NCBI GenBank assembly: GCA_046331095.1
Contig: JAXLRM010000003.1
Span: forward strand, 744,001-808,000
DNA from: JAIBAC01 sp046331095
Lineage (GTDB): Bacteria > Actinomycetota > Acidimicrobiia > UBA2766
Direction: 5' to 3'
Length of the DNA stretch: 64,000 nucleotides
In this document: piece by piece, positions 44,411 through 53,052 of the stretch
How positions within the stretch are numbered: the first letter of the stretch is position 1
How the letters are laid out: each line of letters starts with the position of its first letter
Translations under genes and position numbers: made by a program
Notes under the pieces: model-generated
Databases searched by the model: none
What the model was told of the DNA's origin: nothing
Seen by the model: only the letters and a program-made list of their open reading frames with translations

Positions 44411-45561
44411 CAGGACACGCCCTCCCATGCCGCGATCACGCGCCTGACTGCCTGCACCGGCCCGTCGGGATCGTCACTCGCGACGCTGCCGAGCAGGTGG
44501 CAGAAGCGCGCGTCGCCGAAGACGGCGGCGTTGGCGGCGACCGTGCCCACGCCCTGGCCCCCACCGGACGTGGGCAGCGCCGCACGCAGGCCGGCCAGTG
44601 GACGGCGGCACACGTCGGCGTTCGCGGCGATCGTGGCGTCGTCCTCGAAGATCTTGCCCGCCACCCCGCCGACCTGCACGAGATCGGCACCTGCCACCCG
44701 GGTGAGCCCGCACAGGACACCCGGACTCGTGCCCACGGCCGCAGATCGCGTCAGAGCCCCTCCCATGACCCGGTGCGCGAAGACCGGCTGCCCGGCCCGC
44801 CGAGCCGCCCAGCGCAGGACGTCGAGGCCGACGACGACGGCGTTGAGCATCACCATCCCCGTGTCGTTGTCCGCCGCGATCTCGAGGCGGCGCCCGAACG
44901 ACTCGAGCGGTCCTGTCACGTTCGCGGCGTACGCCACGCGGCGTCCGCTGCGGTCCTCCACCGCGTCGAGCGCCGCTCTCACGGCAGGCACACGCTGCGC
45001 GAACGGACAGTGCGGTGGGTCACCGAGGAGCTCGTCGTCCTTGACGAAGTCGCAGCCGCCCTCGGCGAGTGACGCCGCGACCCGCGCCACCTCGGTGGGC
45101 CCGAGCCCGGTGGACGGCTTCACGATCGCGCCGACGACCGGACGACCCTCGACCCCCAGGGCCCGCCGGGTGCCGTCGATGCCCCTCCGCGGACCGCCGC
45201 AGTCGGTCAGCAGCGCGTCCGGTACGCCGAGGCGTACGAGCCGGCACGCACCGAAGACGCCACGCTCGGTCGTCTCGCCGACGACCATCGTGAGCAGTCC
45301 AGGCAGCGACGCAGCGTTCTCGGCCGGCCACGCGACCGTGACGCGCCCGACCGGGGCCGCACTCACGCCGGCGCGCGCCAGGGGCGCGGACGCGAGGGCG
45401 AGGTCGATACTCCCCGCCTCCTCGACCGACACGACCTCGCCGCCGACCCGCGCGACTGCGTCCGGGCCGGCACGGAGGGTCCCGGTGGACTCCTCGACGA
45501 CGATCTCGCGGGCTGCAGCCTCGAGATCGGGAACCCCCTGGACCACGTAGGTGGCTTCCAC
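44407..45561 (-). CDS. RuBisCO-like protein (form IV), probable methionine-salvage enzyme
   Basis: A 384-residue RuBisCO-superfamily protein. It keeps the N-terminal EESTGT block, the lysine matching Lys175 (IVKPSTGLG, Lys148), the KDDE metal site (Lys174 to Glu177) and HR of FAHRVMGG. A GGVAGKIF lysine and the TSGGGQG phosphate loop are also present. Residues needed for CO2 fixation are changed: the Lys177, Asn123 and His327 equivalents look like Ser, Gly and Gln. It is therefore not a RuBisCO. Coupling to mtnA by a four-base overlap suggests enolase or isomerase action after MtnA. GTG 45561 has GGGAG upstream; TTG 45627, overlapping the previous stop, is an alternative start. Confidence 0.85.
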   Translation of the reverse strand: MEATYVVQGVPDLEAAAREIVVEESTGTLRAGPDAVARVGGEVVSVEEAGSIDLALASAPLARAGVSAAPVGRVTVAWPAENAASLPGLLTMVVGETTERGVFGACRLVRLGVPDALLTDCGGPRRGIDGTRRALGVEGRPVVGAIVKPSTGLGPTEVARVAASLAEGGCDFVKDDELLGDPPHCPFAQRVPAVRAALDAVEDRSGRRVAYAANVTGPLESFGRRLEIAADNDTGMVMLNAVVVGLDVLRWAARRAGQPVFAHRVMGGALTRSAAVGTSPGVLCGLTRVAGADLVQVGGVAGKIFEDDATIAANADVCRRPLAGLRAALPTSGGGQGVGTVAANAAVFGDARFCHLLGSVASDDPDGPVQAVRRVIAAWEGVSW

Positions 45562-45623
45562 GCGGTCTCCCGCAGCGTGGACACCGTCACCGGGGCGGGC
45601 GCGGCCGAGGTCGGCGAGGATCG

Positions 45624-46688
45624 TCAAGCCTCGCGCAGTGCCTCGTGCACCCGCGCGGTCGCCTCGGTCGGTCCGGGGTCCACACCGGCGAGCGCGGCGA
45701 GGTGCAGCGACGTCCAGTCGGCGAAGGCCACCAGCTCGAGGCAGACGCCGAGCGGTGTGGTGGCCCTGGCCGCGACGTCGTGGATCTCGGCCACGGTCTC
45801 CTCGACGATCTCGCGGTAGGCGCTGAACCGGCGGGCCGAGCGCCAGTCCTCGCCGGGGTCGCGCAGGCGCACCACGACGAAGAGCTGACGTGTGACGTCG
45901 CCGTGGAGGCCCCATCCGCAGATGTCGGTGTGGCAGATGCCCGCGCCGCCGTCCCAGAACGCCGCGGCCTTGGCGTTCGCGTTGACGGCGGCCTTGAAGC
46001 GCCACGCTGCGACGGCCGCGGCCGGCGTGGCGCCGTGCACCAGCGGGATCCGCCGGTCGAGCGCGTGCGCGAGCGTGAGCGCCGCGTTGCGTCGCACGTC
46101 GGCCCCGGGACCGAAGCGCCCCTGCGCGGCGCCGACCCACTCGGCAGCGTCGGCGAGTTGGTCGCGGGCGGTCCCCGCGTCGAGCACTCCCGCGCGGACC
46201 AGCACGTGCACCGTCGCCGCCGTCAGGCACACGGCGAGCATGCGGGCGTGTTCGGCGACGGGGATACCGACACGGACGACCGCGTGCTCCTCGGCGAGAG
46301 CGGCCAGCGCCCCCGTTCCGGCGACCACCACCAGATCGGCGCGGGCGTGGAGCGCGTCCCGGGCGGCGGCAAGGGTCTCGAGGTCGGTGCCACCGTGGGA
46401 CACGGCGACCACGAGCGAACCCGGTCCGACCGATCCGGGCAGAGGTCCGCATTCGTGGGACCGGATCGGGACCGGCATCTCGGGTCCGAAGGCAGCCACC
46501 ACGGCACGACCCGCCAGGGCCGCGTCACCCTCCGCGACGACGAGCACCTCGCGTGGCGTCCCGCTCGTGTCCCAGCCTTGCACGGAGTCGACTGCGCCGG
46601 CGGCAGCGCCGAACTGATCCGCATAGGCGGCGGTCGCGTCGGCGACGTGCTCGGTGTCGAGGTGATCGGAAGCGTCGTGACCGGTCAA
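45624..46688 (-). CDS. SIS-domain protein, Rv3256c-like
   Basis: A 354-residue protein similar to the phosphoglucose/phosphomannose isomerase-like SIS family that follows manB in mycobacteria (Rv3256c, also annotated TobH). Visible parts are VLVVAEGDAALAGRAV, VAVSHGGTDLETLAA (sugar-phosphate loop), a second Rossmann-like half, and NANAKAAAFWDGGAGICHTDICGWG with HGDVTRQLFVVVRLRD near the end. The catalytic residues of true isomerases are not obvious, so activity is uncertain. The likely start is TTG 46688, four bases after the manB stop. Its stop may overlap the start of the RuBisCO-like gene as TTGA. Confidence 0.75.
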   Translation of the reverse strand: MTGHDASDHLDTEHVADATAAYADQFGAAAGAVDSVQGWDTSGTPREVLVVAEGDAALAGRAVVAAFGPEMPVPIRSHECGPLPGSVGPGSLVVAVSHGGTDLETLAAARDALHARADLVVVAGTGALAALAEEHAVVRVGIPVAEHARMLAVCLTAATVHVLVRAGVLDAGTARDQLADAAEWVGAAQGRFGPGADVRRNAALTLAHALDRRIPLVHGATPAAAVAAWRFKAAVNANAKAAAFWDGGAGICHTDICGWGLHGDVTRQLFVVVRLRDPGEDWRSARRFSAYREIVEETVAEIHDVAARATTPLGVCLELVAFADWTSLHLAALAGVDPGPTEATARVHEALREA

Positions 46689-46692
46689 GGGA

Positions 46693-48039
46693 TCACCTGC
46701 CCTGGAGGACCTCGACGAGCTCGGCGAGGTGGTGGTCGAGGGTGTCCTGGTCGTCGGCCTCGAGGTTCAGGCGCAGGAGCGGCTCCGTGTTCGAGGGACG
46801 CAGGTTGAACCACCAGTCCGCAAAGGACACCGTGAGCCCGTCCACCCAGTCGATCTCGGCGCCGGTGCCGTCGTAGTCGCGCGCCACGTCGTGCATCGCT
46901 CCTGTCGCGTCCGAGACCTTGAAGTTGATCTCCCCCGAGGACACGTACCGCTCCAGGGGCGCGCGAAGCTCCGACAGTGACATCCCACTCCGGCAGATCT
47001 GGTCGAGGACGACGAGAGCAGCGATGATGCCGCTGTCGGCACGGTAGTTGTCGCGGAAGTAGTAGTGACCCGAGTGCTCGCCACCGAAGATCGCCCCGGT
47101 CTCTGCCATCAACTGCTTGATGAAGCTGTGTCCGACCCTGCTGCGGATCGGCTCACCGCGGTTCTCCTTGACGACCTCGGCCACCGCGCGCGAGCAGATG
47201 AGGTTGTGGATGACCTTCTCCCCCGGTGACCGCGACAGCAACCCCTTTGCCACGAGAGCGGTGGTCGTCGACCCCGAAACCGGCTCCGCACGGTCGTCGA
47301 TGAGGAAGACCCTGTCCGCGTCACCGTCGAATGCGAGACCGATGTCGCAGCTCTCGCTACGGACCAGGGCTTGGAGGTCACGCAGGTTCTCGGGTTGGAT
47401 CGGGTCGGCAGGGTGGTTCGGGAACGTGCCGTCGAGATCGAAATACAGCGGGGAGATCTCGAACGGCAGCCTGCCGAGGACCTCGGGCACGACGAGTCCG
47501 CCCATGCCGTTGGCAGTGTCGACGGCGACCTTGAGCGGACGCAGTGTGGTGGGGTCGATGAAGGACAGCACGTGCTCCGCGTACGCTTCGAGGACGTCGC
47601 CGCGGGAGCGAACACCCTTGCTGAGCGCTCCGGGAAACTCGCCCCGCTCGACGGTTGCCTTGATCTCGCCAAGGCCGGTGTCCTGGCCCACGGGAGCCGC
47701 CTCGGCGAGGCAGAACTTGATCCCGTTGAACTCCGCCGGGTTGTGACTGGCGGTGAACATGGCTCCCGGAGCCTCGTACCTCCCCGATGCGAAATACAAC
47801 ATGTCCGTCGATGCAAGCCCCAGGTCGATCACGTCGTCGCCTCGCGTCGTCGCACCTTCTATGAAGGCGCGCGCGAGAGGCTCCGAGGACGTCCGCATGT
47901 CACGAGCGATCACCATGCGCCCCGCAGCGGTGAAGTCCGCGAACGCCCATCCGATCTTCCAGGCCGCGTCCTCGTCGAACTCGTCGGGCACCACGCCACG
48001 CACGTCGTAGGCCTTGAAGATGACGTCGAGAGAAGACAC
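46693..48039 (-). CDS. manB: phosphomannomutase/phosphoglucomutase
   Basis: Interconverts hexose 6- and 1-phosphates, supplying mannose 1-phosphate for GDP-mannose and thus for mannosylated lipids and glycans. Starting at GTG 48039, which has AGGAG upstream, gives 448 residues. All mutase sites are visible: FKAYDVRGVVPDEF, catalytic serine loop TASHNPAEFNGIKF, metal loop GLAFDGDADRVF, substrate loop GGEHSGHYYFRDNYRADSG, and phosphate-binding RPSNTEPLLRLNLEA. It begins a leftward unit through the SIS protein to the RuBisCO-like protein and mtnA. It diverges from a membrane glycosyltransferase gene. Confidence 0.94.
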   Translation of the reverse strand: MSSLDVIFKAYDVRGVVPDEFDEDAAWKIGWAFADFTAAGRMVIARDMRTSSEPLARAFIEGATTRGDDVIDLGLASTDMLYFASGRYEAPGAMFTASHNPAEFNGIKFCLAEAAPVGQDTGLGEIKATVERGEFPGALSKGVRSRGDVLEAYAEHVLSFIDPTTLRPLKVAVDTANGMGGLVVPEVLGRLPFEISPLYFDLDGTFPNHPADPIQPENLRDLQALVRSESCDIGLAFDGDADRVFLIDDRAEPVSGSTTTALVAKGLLSRSPGEKVIHNLICSRAVAEVVKENRGEPIRSRVGHSFIKQLMAETGAIFGGEHSGHYYFRDNYRADSGIIAALVVLDQICRSGMSLSELRAPLERYVSSGEINFKVSDATGAMHDVARDYDGTGAEIDWVDGLTVSFADWWFNLRPSNTEPLLRLNLEADDQDTLDHHLAELVEVLQGR

Positions 48040-48088
48040 ACTCGCTCCTGAGCAGTCCGAAGGGGTAGGCCAAGAGGGTACCGAATCG

Positions 48089-50554
48089 GTGCCCCCGGTC
48101 CGCGTGGGCCCCGACCCCGCCGCCGGACCCATCTCGCGTGCCGCCCAGATCGTCGTCGGAGCCGCATCGGCGATCACCTTGCTCGTCTTCTTCAAGCCGA
48201 CTCTGCTCCTGAGTCGCACGCTCGCCACGGGCGGCGACATGGGCAGCCACCACTACGTGTCCAAGGCCGCGCGTGCGTTCTTCCCGTGGGCCCTGGGGGG
48301 CTGGGCGACCGGATGGTTCGCCGGACTGCCCATGCTGGAGTTCTACTTCCCGCTCCCCTACCTCCTGATCTGGATGCTCGAACACGTCGTCGGCTACGAC
48401 GTCGCGTTCAAACTGGTCACGGTGCTCGGGACGTTCGGACTGCCCGTCGCCGCGTGGCTGCTCTTCCGCCTGATGGAGGCACCCAAGGCCGCACGTGCGA
48501 TCGCACCGGCCGCCGCGGTCGCGTTCTTGTTCACCCAGGGTCACGGCGAGTACACCGGGACCCGCATCCTCGACATCTTCGGCGGGTTCATCACCTCGAC
48601 GATGGCGGGCGAGTTCGCGTACTCGCTCGGTCTCACGATCGCGCTCGTGGCCCTCGGACTCATGTTCCGCGCGACGCGGAGGGCGCGGCCGGGCGCACCG
48701 CTGCCGTGGGGTTTGGTGGCCGCGTCCGCGGCGGTGATCGGCCTGGCCGCGCTGTCGCACATGATCCCGATCATGATCCTTGCGCTCGCGGCACCTGCCC
48801 TCGTCGCCGGGGCCACGTCCAGGGGACGCGTCTGGTGGGCGGTGGGCGCCGTCGCGGGAACGCTCGCGTTCGTGCTCGGGCTCGTGTGGTCCGTCACCGG
48901 CTTGGGTGGCGTCGCGCCCGATGCACGCACCCCTTGGATGTCGCTCTACGGCTACGGGGTCCTGGCCGCTGGTGTGGTTGGCGCGCTCGTGATGTTGCGC
49001 TGGCGTCGTGCCGTCGTCGTCGCGGCGAGCGGTGCGATCGGCGCCGCGCTGGCCGCGTTCTGGCTCCTACCCGCGTACGGACAGCGCCTGTACACCGCAG
49101 GTGGCGTCTGGGTCAACGAGTACAACGCGAAGTGGCTCTGGCCGGATTGGCTCTGGCTGCCCGCACTCGGCCTCGCAGGTGCGGTCGTCGTCGGGGTCTG
49201 GAAGCGCCAGAGCGGAGCCTTGGTGATCGCGTGGCTCGGGGCAGCCGCGATGGCGATCTTCTTCGTCTTCCCCCCCGGACAGGTCGTGAACGGACGCTTC
49301 CTCCCTCTGGCCTACCTCATGTACTTCCTCGGTGCCGCCTGGTTCCTGGGGGCGGTCATCGACGCGGTGCGGTGGGCGTACGGCTGGCAGCCCGTGCGCC
49401 TGATCGCGGTGATCGTGGCTGCAGTGATGCTCGCGACGATCACGCTCGCCCAGGACGAGAAGGCGATGGGGTGGATCTCGCACAACTACTCCGGTTACGA
49501 GGCCCAGACCGCCTACCCGGAGTACCGCGACCTCATGGACGCGATCGGGGCACTCCCACCGGGGAGGGTGGCGTGGGAGTACAACGAGGACTACAGCCGC
49601 TTCGGCACCCCGCGGGCGCTCGAGAACATCCCGTTCTTCACCGACAAGGACACGATGGAGGGCCTTCTCGTCGAATCGGGCCCGTCGGCCCCGTTCGTGT
49701 TCTTCACCCAGAACCAGTATTCGAGTCCGGGCACCGGCGCCGTGCCCGGCTTCGCGATGCCCGGATTCGACCCGGCTGCCGCCCTGGGCAACCTGCGCCG
49801 CTTCGGGGTGCGCTGGTTCGTGGCCGAGAGCGACGACGTGGTCCAGGGCTTCCGCGAGCTCGAGGGCGACGGCGTGCGCGAGACCGGCCGCTCGGGCCGC
49901 TTCGTCTTCTTCGAGATCGACGGCGCCCAGATGGTGTCGATCCCCGAGAACGAACCGGTCTTCGTCGACCCCCGCAGCGCCACGTGCAGGTTGATGTCGG
50001 GTGACTCGAAGGCGAAGTCGTGCGACGACTGGCGCCAGATCGCGATGCAGTGGATGCGGACCCCGGGGGTGAAGTCGACGCCGGTGACCTTCGGAGACGG
50101 CACCGGAGAAGGATCCGGCGGGACCGCGATCCGGGCGTTGGCACGCGTGGACGACGTGGATCAGATCCTCGACACCCCTCAGCGCGCTGTCGGGGATCTG
50201 CCCCAACCCACCGACGTGGAGGTCGATCGGACGCGGATCAGCTTCCACACCGAAGCGATCGGGGCACCGCATCTGATCGCGACGTCGTACTTCCCGAACT
50301 GGAGGGCCGAGGGTGCCGAAGGGCCCTACCTCGTGACCCCGTCGCTCATGCTCGTCTTCCCGACCCAGGAGGACGTGACACTCGTCTACGGCACGAGCGA
50401 CATCGAACGTGCCGGCCAGGCCGTCACCCTGATGGGGCTGCTCGCACTCGTCGCGTGCGTGTTCTTCTCGCCGACATCGAGGCGGCGGCGGAACCGCAGG
50501 CGCGGCGTCAACGGCGTGGTCGTCGACGCACCCGAACCAGAACCCGCGGCCTGA
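48089..50554 (+). CDS. large polytopic membrane protein, GT-C/YfhO-like
   Basis: About 821 residues from GTG 48089. Roughly 12 membrane helices fill residues 20-460. The first outside loop has LATGGDMGSHHYVSKAARAFFPWALGGWATGWFAGLPMLEFYFPLPYLL, a pattern seen in YfhO and related GT-C proteins. The extracytoplasmic C-terminal half ends with YFPNWRAEGAEGPY and a final helix (GLLALVACVFF), then a basic tail. Such proteins add sugars from polyprenyl carriers outside the membrane. An ATG at 48014 would overlap the divergent manB start and is less likely. Confidence 0.7.
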   Translation: MPPVRVGPDPAAGPISRAAQIVVGAASAITLLVFFKPTLLLSRTLATGGDMGSHHYVSKAARAFFPWALGGWATGWFAGLPMLEFYFPLPYLLIWMLEHVVGYDVAFKLVTVLGTFGLPVAAWLLFRLMEAPKAARAIAPAAAVAFLFTQGHGEYTGTRILDIFGGFITSTMAGEFAYSLGLTIALVALGLMFRATRRARPGAPLPWGLVAASAAVIGLAALSHMIPIMILALAAPALVAGATSRGRVWWAVGAVAGTLAFVLGLVWSVTGLGGVAPDARTPWMSLYGYGVLAAGVVGALVMLRWRRAVVVAASGAIGAALAAFWLLPAYGQRLYTAGGVWVNEYNAKWLWPDWLWLPALGLAGAVVVGVWKRQSGALVIAWLGAAAMAIFFVFPPGQVVNGRFLPLAYLMYFLGAAWFLGAVIDAVRWAYGWQPVRLIAVIVAAVMLATITLAQDEKAMGWISHNYSGYEAQTAYPEYRDLMDAIGALPPGRVAWEYNEDYSRFGTPRALENIPFFTDKDTMEGLLVESGPSAPFVFFTQNQYSSPGTGAVPGFAMPGFDPAAALGNLRRFGVRWFVAESDDVVQGFRELEGDGVRETGRSGRFVFFEIDGAQMVSIPENEPVFVDPRSATCRLMSGDSKAKSCDDWRQIAMQWMRTPGVKSTPVTFGDGTGEGSGGTAIRALARVDDVDQILDTPQRAVGDLPQPTDVEVDRTRISFHTEAIGAPHLIATSYFPNWRAEGAEGPYLVTPSLMLVFPTQEDVTLVYGTSDIERAGQAVTLMGLLALVACVFFSPTSRRRRNRRRGVNGVVVDAPEPEPAA

Positions 50555-50572
50555 CGCGTTTGGCGGGCTCCG

Positions 50573-51361
50573 TCACGCGTCCGTCTCGAGGCCTTTGCGG
50601 TAGCGCGGCTTGGGGCCGTTGTCCTCGTATGCGCCGGCCTCGGTCGTCGCGCGGATCTCACGCAGCGACCGCAGCATGAGCGGGGTGTCGTGCAAGAAGT
50701 CCACGCTCGAATGGCGGACGCCGCCACGCTCGACGACAGGCACACGCGCGACGTCGAGGCCCCATCTGGACGCGAGGTGGAGGACCTCGACGTCGAACGC
50801 GAACCCGTCCACCCGGGCGACGCCGAAGAGCATGCCCGCTGCACCTGCGGTGAACGCCTTGATACCGCACTGGGGGTCGGGCCCGACGGCAAGACCGTAG
50901 GCCGCCACGCAGCGGCCGAAGGCCCACCCTGCGAGGCGTCGCAGGCCGCCACGGTGGCGCTCGCGGACACCTGCCGCGACATCGGCACCGTTGTCGAGGG
51001 CCCTACGGAGGCGGGCCACGGGCTCGAAGCCGTACGCGAGGTCGGCGTCGGTGAAGACACGGTGCGTCCCACGTGCTGCGATCATGCCGGTGCGCACGGC
51101 GGCACCCTTGCCCCGGTTCGCCTTGTGTCGCAGGAGGCGCAGGGTCGAGAAGGACGGCCACTCCGCGGTCATGGACTCGACGATCGTGGTGGTGGCGTCG
51201 GTGCTGCCGTCGTCGACGACGACGACCTCGGTGTGCTCGCCGACGGCAGCGACCGCTTCACGGACCTCGGTGAGGCTCGCTCCGATCACGCCGGCGGCGT
51301 CGAACGCGGGTATGACGAGGCTGAGCTCGGGCTCCGGACCACGTCCGTGAGGTTCGATCAC
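50573..51361 (-). CDS. family 2 glycosyltransferase (polyprenyl-phosphate sugar synthase-like)
   Basis: A 262-residue GT-A enzyme: ELSLVIPAFDAAGVI, VVVVDDGSTDATTTIV, HKANRGKGAAVRTGM and HRVFTDADLAYGFEPVA (DxD metal site). PQCGIKAFTAGAAGMLF and a later FAFDVEVLHLASRWG resemble dolichyl-phosphate glucose/mannose synthases. It probably loads glucose or mannose from a nucleotide sugar onto polyprenyl phosphate for the GT-C proteins nearby. No C-terminal membrane anchor is seen. It converges with the membrane glycosyltransferase across 18 bases. Confidence 0.85.
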   Translation of the reverse strand: MIEPHGRGPEPELSLVIPAFDAAGVIGASLTEVREAVAAVGEHTEVVVVDDGSTDATTTIVESMTAEWPSFSTLRLLRHKANRGKGAAVRTGMIAARGTHRVFTDADLAYGFEPVARLRRALDNGADVAAGVRERHRGGLRRLAGWAFGRCVAAYGLAVGPDPQCGIKAFTAGAAGMLFGVARVDGFAFDVEVLHLASRWGLDVARVPVVERGGVRHSSVDFLHDTPLMLRSLREIRATTEAGAYEDNGPKPRYRKGLETDA

Positions 51362-51395
51362 GCCGAGACTCTATGTGCCGCGCGCCGCCGGAGCC

Positions 51396-51532
51396 GACGT
51401 GGGGACGCGAGACGGGTCCACAACCCCTTTCACGTCCCCACGTCGACGCACACACCCCACGTGGGGACGCGAGACGGGTCCACAACCCCCTTCACGTCCC
51501 CACGTCGACGCACACACCCCACGTGGGGACGC
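51396..51532. repeat. second cluster of the hairpin element
   Basis: Two full units (51396-51444, 51459-51506) and a left-arm fragment (51521-51532) share GACGTGGGGACGCGAGACGG, then GTCCACAACCC and the right arm CGTCCCCACGTC with the cluster at 16.3 kb. The units are separated by GACGCACACACCCC. The spacer between arms differs slightly (CGAGACGG here, CGAAACGG there). The cluster fills the gap between the family 2 glycosyltransferase gene and a small zinc-ribbon gene. Confidence 0.92.
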
Positions 51533-51544
51533 GCCTACACCCAA

Positions 51545-51772
51545 CTAGGCGGACTTGCGGACCTTGGCGCGATCGAGGACGTCGGCGAGGGGGACCACCG
51601 GCGTCGAGGACTCGTGCGGCGCCTCCCACCACTTGTGCTCGCACTTGTGACAGGACTGGAAGGTGAGGTTCTCCTCGGTGTGCAGCGTGAGGTTGATCTG
51701 GATCACACCGCCGTTGCCGCACTTGGTGCAGCGCCTGCCGGCAGCCGTGGCCATCGCCGAACCGATTCCCAT
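51545..51772 (-). CDS. small zinc-ribbon protein
   Basis: From the ATG at 51772, preceded by GGCGGAGG five bases away, the product has 75 residues. Two CxxC pairs (RRCTKCGNGG near residue 14 and FQSCHKCEHKWWEA near 39) form a zinc-ribbon. The aromatic WW after the second pair resembles transcription-factor-S-like ribbons. The role is unknown. An upstream in-frame ATG at 51799 has no ribosome site. Confidence 0.75.
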   Translation of the reverse strand: MGIGSAMATAAGRRCTKCGNGGVIQINLTLHTEENLTFQSCHKCEHKWWEAPHESSTPVVPLADVLDRAKVRKSA

Positions 51773-51874
51773 CGTGCCTCCGCCTCTGAGCTTCGCCAAC
51801 AGCCAGAGTCATCGGCCTTGCCGGCACCACAGGTGAGCGAAATGGCGCGCCGGTCCCGTGACAATGGTCCTTTC

Positions 51875-51925
51875 GGACTACCGGAGAGTCCGGACTACCG
51901 GAGAGGGCGGACTACCGGAGAGGGC
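51875..51925. repeat. three-copy 17-bp tandem repeat
   Basis: GGACTACCGGAGAG followed by TCC or GGC occurs three times without gaps (51875, 51892, 51909). The first copy has inverted GGACT/AGTCC ends. The array stops just before the stop codon of the CPBP protease gene and may act as its 3' end. Confidence 0.75.
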
Positions 51926-51928
51926 GGG

Positions 51929-52705
51929 TCAGACCCAGCCGGCGAGCAGCACCGTGATCGTGACGGCGTTGTTGAGCAGGTGCGCCAGGATCGGGGCGTA
52001 GAGAGAGCCGGTGCGCAGACGCAGCCAGCCGAGCATGACGGCGAAGGCGAACAGGGGCGCCCACGCGCTGAGCGTCGTGTAGTGCGCGACCGTGAACAAC
52101 ATGGCAGCGACGACTATCGCGACCCAGCGGCGCATGCGCACGTCGAACATCGACAGGAGCAAGCCGCGGAAGTACATCTCCTCGCCGAAAGGCGCCGCCG
52201 CGACGGCGCCGAGGATCAGCATCGTGACGAGGAACGGCGAGCCGAGGAAGTCGCGATAGGGAGCGAGGGTGTCATCGGACAATCCGAGCGCCGTGAGCAC
52301 CACCGAGTTCAACAAGTCGACGCCGATCACGACGACGGCAACGGCGACGGCCAGCGCGGTGTCGCGTACGTAGCGCTGCGGTGCGCGCCACCCGATCGCG
52401 GGGAGCGGCAGACCCAGCCTGCGCGTCGCCCACACCGTCCCCGAGGCGAGCAGCACCCCGATTATCGGCGTCGAGGCAGCGCCTGCAATCGCCGCGGCCT
52501 GCGCCGCTGCAAAAGGGTGGTGGAGATACGACGCCAAGGCGCCCACGAGCAGGACTACCAAGACGACCATGATCGGCGCGAAGAAGGCGACCGCCCACAC
52601 GGCGACCGCGTAGATGCCCCACATGGCGCGGGCGGGGTCGGGGCCGAGTCCGTCCCCGCCGTAGGGCTCGGGGCGTAGGTCGAACTCGGGTTCGTCCTCC
52701 GTCAC
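51929..52705 (-). CDS. CPBP family intramembrane metalloprotease
   Basis: A 258-residue protein with about seven membrane helices after an acidic N-terminus. The three CPBP (Abi) motifs are present: GEEMYFRG (EExxxR), FTVAHY with its histidine, and HLLNNAV. The family includes CAAX-type proteases and proteins linked to bacteriocin self-immunity; the target here is unknown. It overlaps the upstream DUF6788-like gene by four bases. Confidence 0.9.
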   Translation of the reverse strand: MTEDEPEFDLRPEPYGGDGLGPDPARAMWGIYAVAVWAVAFFAPIMVVLVVLLVGALASYLHHPFAAAQAAAIAGAASTPIIGVLLASGTVWATRRLGLPLPAIGWRAPQRYVRDTALAVAVAVVVIGVDLLNSVVLTALGLSDDTLAPYRDFLGSPFLVTMLILGAVAAAPFGEEMYFRGLLLSMFDVRMRRWVAIVVAAMLFTVAHYTTLSAWAPLFAFAVMLGWLRLRTGSLYAPILAHLLNNAVTITVLLAGWV

Positions 52706-52995
52706 GGACTGACACCCTCGGGCAGTTCCTTGCCCACGTACTTGGTGCGCACGCGCCCGTCCTCACGCCAGTACGCGTACCAGTAGGGCCCGTGCGGGCA
52801 GCGGGTGCAGCCCGGCTTGCCGCAGCGGACGGACTGCTGGCGGTAGCGGCGTCGTGGCTCGGCGGGGGCCACCTCGGGCGGCGGTTCGAAACTGGGACCG
52901 TCGGTGTCGACGAGGAGTCCCTGGGCGTAGATGATGAGCCGGCGCAGCTCGTACTGGTCGAGGTCGCGCAGCATGCGCATCAGACGGCGGTCCAT
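52702..52995 (-). CDS. DUF6788-like small protein
   Basis: A 97-residue protein ending in RQQSVRCGKPGCTRCPHGPYWYAYWREDGRVRTKYVGKEL. This Cys-x4-Cys-x2-Cys, HGPYWY pattern is typical of the DUF6788 family and probably binds zinc. The N-terminal helix is charged (MRMLRDLDQYELRRLIIYAQGLL). Many relatives are reported near mobile elements, but there is no transposase here. Function unknown. Confidence 0.7.
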   Translation of the reverse strand: MDRRLMRMLRDLDQYELRRLIIYAQGLLVDTDGPSFEPPPEVAPAEPRRRYRQQSVRCGKPGCTRCPHGPYWYAYWREDGRVRTKYVGKELPEGVSP

Positions 52996-53052
52996 GACCG
53001 CGTCAGGCTAGCCCTGGGCCGGCCTGACGTTCGCCTGCGAGGCGCTCTCGGT

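Noticed and set aside
44407..45561. True carbon-fixing RuBisCO large subunit
   Set aside because: Several carboxylation residues are substituted, there is no small subunit or phosphoribulokinase nearby, and the context is methionine salvage.
44407..46452. One 681-residue protein joining the RuBisCO-like domain to upstream sequence
   Set aside because: Sequence before about 45630 in that frame is an out-of-frame shadow of the SIS gene; the family match starts at EATYVVQG.
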